The position numbers and the translations under genes were made by a program. Of a stretch of 7,369 nt of DNA, positions 5,049 through 7,369 are shown in pieces. The stretch is from an uncultured Lachnospiraceae bacterium (GTDB lineage: Bacteria; Bacillota; Clostridia; Lachnospirales; Lachnospiraceae), in contig CAMNWW010000105.1 in NCBI GenBank assembly GCA_946566415.1, forward strand, positions 1 to 7,369, written 5' to 3'. The notes beneath the pieces are model-generated. The model saw nothing but the letters and a program-made list of their open reading frames with translations. It made no database searches and was not told the origin of the DNA. Positions within the stretch are counted from its first letter, which is position 1, and each line of letters starts with the position of its first letter.

Positions 5049-6689
5049 TTATTTTACTCCCAGGATTTTAAGGGTACGTTTCACCAGAACGTCGCTTGTA
5101 AAAGGCTCCCTCAGCTTGTCTGCAACGATATTGTACTTCTGCTGCAAAGACTCGGCATAACTGAGTAAATCATCCGGAAAGACCAAAATAATTTTTGTTT
5201 CCGCCCATCTCGAATTGATTTCCTTTAACGCCGCCTCCATTTCACCGTAATTCCCAAATCTTGCAAAAATAAATGCCAGATCCGGTTTTTCGTTTTCAAA
5301 TTCTTCCATAAGTTTACCTCGGTCCGCGGCCTCTCGTACTGTCTGGAATCCCTCGTTCTCGAGAGCCGTTTTTATCAACGCCCGTTTAAAAATAGCTTCG
5401 CCGCACACCAGGATCTTCGGAGATTCCACATACGCCTGCGTGTCAGGGATATTTTCCTGCATCAAAGAATCATATCTTGCCTGCGCTTTGTCGACTTGTT
5501 GTTCCGCCGCCTTTTTATACCAATATAACGCCGTCTTCCGATCCTTTTTCACGCCGTCCCCCTCATCATACATTCTTGCGAGCTGAAACTGCGCGTCTAC
5601 ATGTCCGTCCTTTGCGGCCGCTTCATACCAGTACGCCGCGTCTTCTTTCTCCCTCTTTGTGCGTGCGGCGCTATCAAGCATGCATCCGTATAAATATTGG
5701 CTTGCCACATTCCCCCGCTGTGCGGATTTTCTGCGAATCTCCTTAAGCCTTCTTTCATCCCTGTCCCGCTCTTCCCTCAGTGGATCCCGCTGATAAAAGC
5801 CGACTGTGATATCTGAGCTATTAGAATCGTTTTGGCTTGTGGGCGCGAAAGGCAACATTTTAGCATAAAGCTTTTCCCCTTCTTTGCTTCCGTTGTTTTT
5901 TGCCTGCTCTGCCCAGAACAGCGCGCGAAGAACATTTTTTTGTATGCCTTTTCCGCCTCGGGCATAGATGTAGGCAAGTGTGGTCTGTGCATTGACATAA
6001 TCCAGCATCGCGCTTTTTTGGCACCACTCCATCACTTTTTTCTGTGCGTCGTCAGACGGGATTTTCTGGCACTTTGCAGCACAAAGGAAAAGTATCTCTG
6101 CGTCGCCCTTCTCAGCAGCCTTCCCGTACCACCAAAACGCTTCCTCCAGATTCCCCTTTTTTTCATACCGCATCGCCTGCCGTATCATCTCTTTTACACT
6201 CATGTCCGGCGCTGCTTTCCTTTCCTTCCCAACCGTCCTAAGAACAGCGTCAAGCGCAGACGCAAGATAATAAGCCGCGGTACCGGCGTATGCATTTACC
6301 CGTCTCCCGTCCTTATAGCAGATCATCATATAGCTGGAATCTTCGTCGTCAAGGCTAACGCTCTCTAACTCGTCGTACAAAATAGGATAAGAAATTCCGG
6401 TATTTCCCATTTCTTTGCCCGTCAACGCCTCCTTATGTGCATAGAACCCATCCTTTGCAAATAAAAAGCCTTTTTTCCCATTTCCCCAAAATGTTTCGTC
6501 CGCCAATACGGCCGCATCCTGCAGCTCACAGTCCGCCGCAAATGTACGGAGCGCATTTTGTATCTGCTTTGGCTTGCATTCTTCAACAGGCTTTACGCTG
6601 AGCGGATATCCGTGTTTTTCCTTTCTCACAATGTCTTCCTTACGGACAGAAAGCACCGCGTTTTTGACCGACTCTTTCCTATCTATCAT
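5049..6689 (-). CDS. Sel1-repeat protein with C-terminal degenerate receiver-like domain
   Basis: 546 residues, with no signal peptide or membrane segment, so probably cytoplasmic. Three parts are visible. Residues about 40-155 form a mixed alpha/beta domain with a run of short strands (KGFLFAKDGFYAHKEAL, then SYMMICYKDGRRVNAYAG) that resembles a PH-like fold; this is inference. Residues about 170-275 and 315-405 hold Sel1-type (TPR-like) repeats, for example EEAFWWYGKAAEKGDAE, DAAYWYEAAAKDGHVDAQ and TALYWYKKAAEQQ, which usually mediate protein-protein contact. They are separated by a charged, Arg-rich linker (about 285-320). Residues about 423-546 resemble a response-regulator receiver, but the phosphoacceptor site (F475) and the conserved Lys (E528) are lost. 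Start ATG has AAGGAG with a 6-base spacer. It lies 40 bases after the amidohydrolase stop, probably in the same operon. No specific function can be assigned. Confidence 0.85.
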   Translation of the reverse strand: MIDRKESVKNAVLSVRKEDIVRKEKHGYPLSVKPVEECKPKQIQNALRTFAADCELQDAAVLADETFWGNGKKGFLFAKDGFYAHKEALTGKEMGNTGISYPILYDELESVSLDDEDSSYMMICYKDGRRVNAYAGTAAYYLASALDAVLRTVGKERKAAPDMSVKEMIRQAMRYEKKGNLEEAFWWYGKAAEKGDAEILFLCAAKCQKIPSDDAQKKVMEWCQKSAMLDYVNAQTTLAYIYARGGKGIQKNVLRALFWAEQAKNNGSKEGEKLYAKMLPFAPTSQNDSNSSDITVGFYQRDPLREERDRDERRLKEIRRKSAQRGNVASQYLYGCMLDSAARTKREKEDAAYWYEAAAKDGHVDAQFQLARMYDEGDGVKKDRKTALYWYKKAAEQQVDKAQARYDSLMQENIPDTQAYVESPKILVCGEAIFKRALIKTALENEGFQTVREAADRGKLMEEFENEKPDLAFIFARFGNYGEMEAALKEINSRWAETKIILVFPDDLLSYAESLQQKYNIVADKLREPFTSDVLVKRTLKILGVK

Positions 6690-6729
6690 CTGTTTCTCCT
6701 TCTCAACCCTTCTCTTTCTATATAATTTA

Positions 6730-7369
6730 TCACAAGAATTTGTCCAGTTCTCTCTCCACTTCCGGCATTTTCTTAACCTTTGGGCTTTCTATAATCATCC
6801 CTTCCTTTATCACCATGTCCAGATTTCTGAGCGCGGCCAAATCTTCGATCGGGCTGCGGCTGCAGACGATCATATCCGCCATTTTCCCCTTTTCGATAGA
6901 GCCTGTTATATCGCCGATTCCCGCCAGGTTCGCATTGAGCCATGTTGCGCTGTAAAGTGCAAATACGGGAGTGACTTTACAGTATTTCACAAAGTACGCC
7001 AGTTCCCTCCACATATCATAATGTGTGATGTAAGGGCAGCCCGTGTCGGTCCCTAGTCCTACCGGAATACCGTTTGCAAGACATGCTTTCGCCAGCTCGA
7101 TAATGCCGTCAAATACAATCTTCCCATTCTCCTTTTGCTCGTATGTGGCATGAGACACATTCCTGTCAAACAATGCATAAGGAAGCGCGGGAGAGATGGT
7201 GGAAATCTGGTATGCTTTCTTTTTTTTAAAAAGCCGGAGGATCTCTTCCGTGGGCCTGGCGCCATGCTCGATAGAATCCACGCCGTTTTCAAGCGCCACA
7301 AGGACGCCTTGCGGGCTTTCCACATGGGCTGCCACCTTCATCCCCAGCTCATGAGCTTTTTCGCATGCC
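6730..7369 (-). CDS. Amidohydrolase family protein, C-terminal half (5' part outside window)
   Basis: 212 residues are visible; the frame stays open through the right edge, and family members are usually about 400 residues. It belongs to the metal-dependent amidohydrolase superfamily, close in pattern to imidazolonepropionase-like and prolidase-like members. Seen, counting from the first complete visible codon: VAAHVES (metal-ligand His, about residue 15), DSIEHG (His, about 35), and VGLGTDTG (catalytic or metal-binding Asp, about 108). The closing composite-domain segment is GSIEKGKMADMIV followed by a VIKEGMII strand. The N-terminal HxH motif lies outside. Substrate not determinable. An internal ATG at 7341 is not the start, since coding sequence with family character continues upstream (ACEKAHELG). 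The Sel1 gene follows 40 bases downstream on the same strand. Confidence 0.9.
   Translation of the reverse strand, partial: ACEKAHELGMKVAAHVESPQGVLVALENGVDSIEHGARPTEEILRLFKKKKAYQISTISPALPYALFDRNVSHATYEQKENGKIVFDGIIELAKACLANGIPVGLGTDTGCPYITHYDMWRELAYFVKYCKVTPVFALYSATWLNANLAGIGDITGSIEKGKMADMIVCSRSPIEDLAALRNLDMVIKEGMIIESPKVKKMPEVERELDKFL

Noticed and set aside
5832..6368. 178-codon plus-strand open frame opposite the Sel1 gene
   Set aside because: Antisense shadow of a well-supported coding sequence; the product is a Phe/Pro/Ser-rich mixture with no domain.

Overview
The window looks like chromosomal DNA from a gut-type Firmicute, most likely a member of the Lachnospiraceae or a related Clostridia lineage. 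The evidence is moderate GC content, strong AGGAGG-type ribosome binding sites, sigma-A style promoters, and a DUF4317 protein, a family I know mainly from Lachnospiraceae. The species cannot be fixed from the sequence alone. No tRNA, rRNA, CRISPR array or transposase gene is visible.

Layout. The left end (1-2047, minus strand) is the N-terminal 682 codons of an RND-family efflux permease; its C-terminal part lies beyond the window. Its first extracytoplasmic loop carries an insertion of about 265 residues, predicted to form a long antiparallel coiled coil. Next comes a 500-base divergent intergenic region (2048-2547). It holds two strongly structured elements: a multi-hairpin element closed by an 11-bp inverted repeat (2119-2290), and a long hairpin with a perfect 22-bp stem (2355-2438). 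Between them is an AT-rich spacer (2291-2354) in which I see nothing. After them come a sigma-A promoter and the plus-strand DUF4317 gene (2548-3678). Because both flanking genes point away from this region, neither element can be a terminator for them.

The DUF4317 gene converges, with a 10-base gap, on a minus-strand site-2 protease family (M50) gene (3689-4384). That gene has its own well-formed promoter, placed just after the intrinsic terminator of the gene behind it, an RpiB/LacA/LacB family isomerase (4519-4956). The isomerase has an extended -10 promoter. Upstream of it lies a 546-residue Sel1-repeat protein (5049-6689) that ends in a degenerate response-regulator receiver-like domain. 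The window closes with the C-terminal half of an amidohydrolase (6730 to the right edge), 40 bases upstream of the Sel1 gene and probably co-transcribed with it.

Function. No single pathway links these genes. The transcription units are: the RND permease alone (as far as visible); DUF4317 alone; the M50 protease alone; the isomerase, with its own promoter and terminator; and amidohydrolase plus Sel1 protein. The most unusual parts are the coiled-coil RND insertion, the two structured intergenic elements, the pseudo-receiver fusion, and the isomerase that has lost two histidines expected in the active site.
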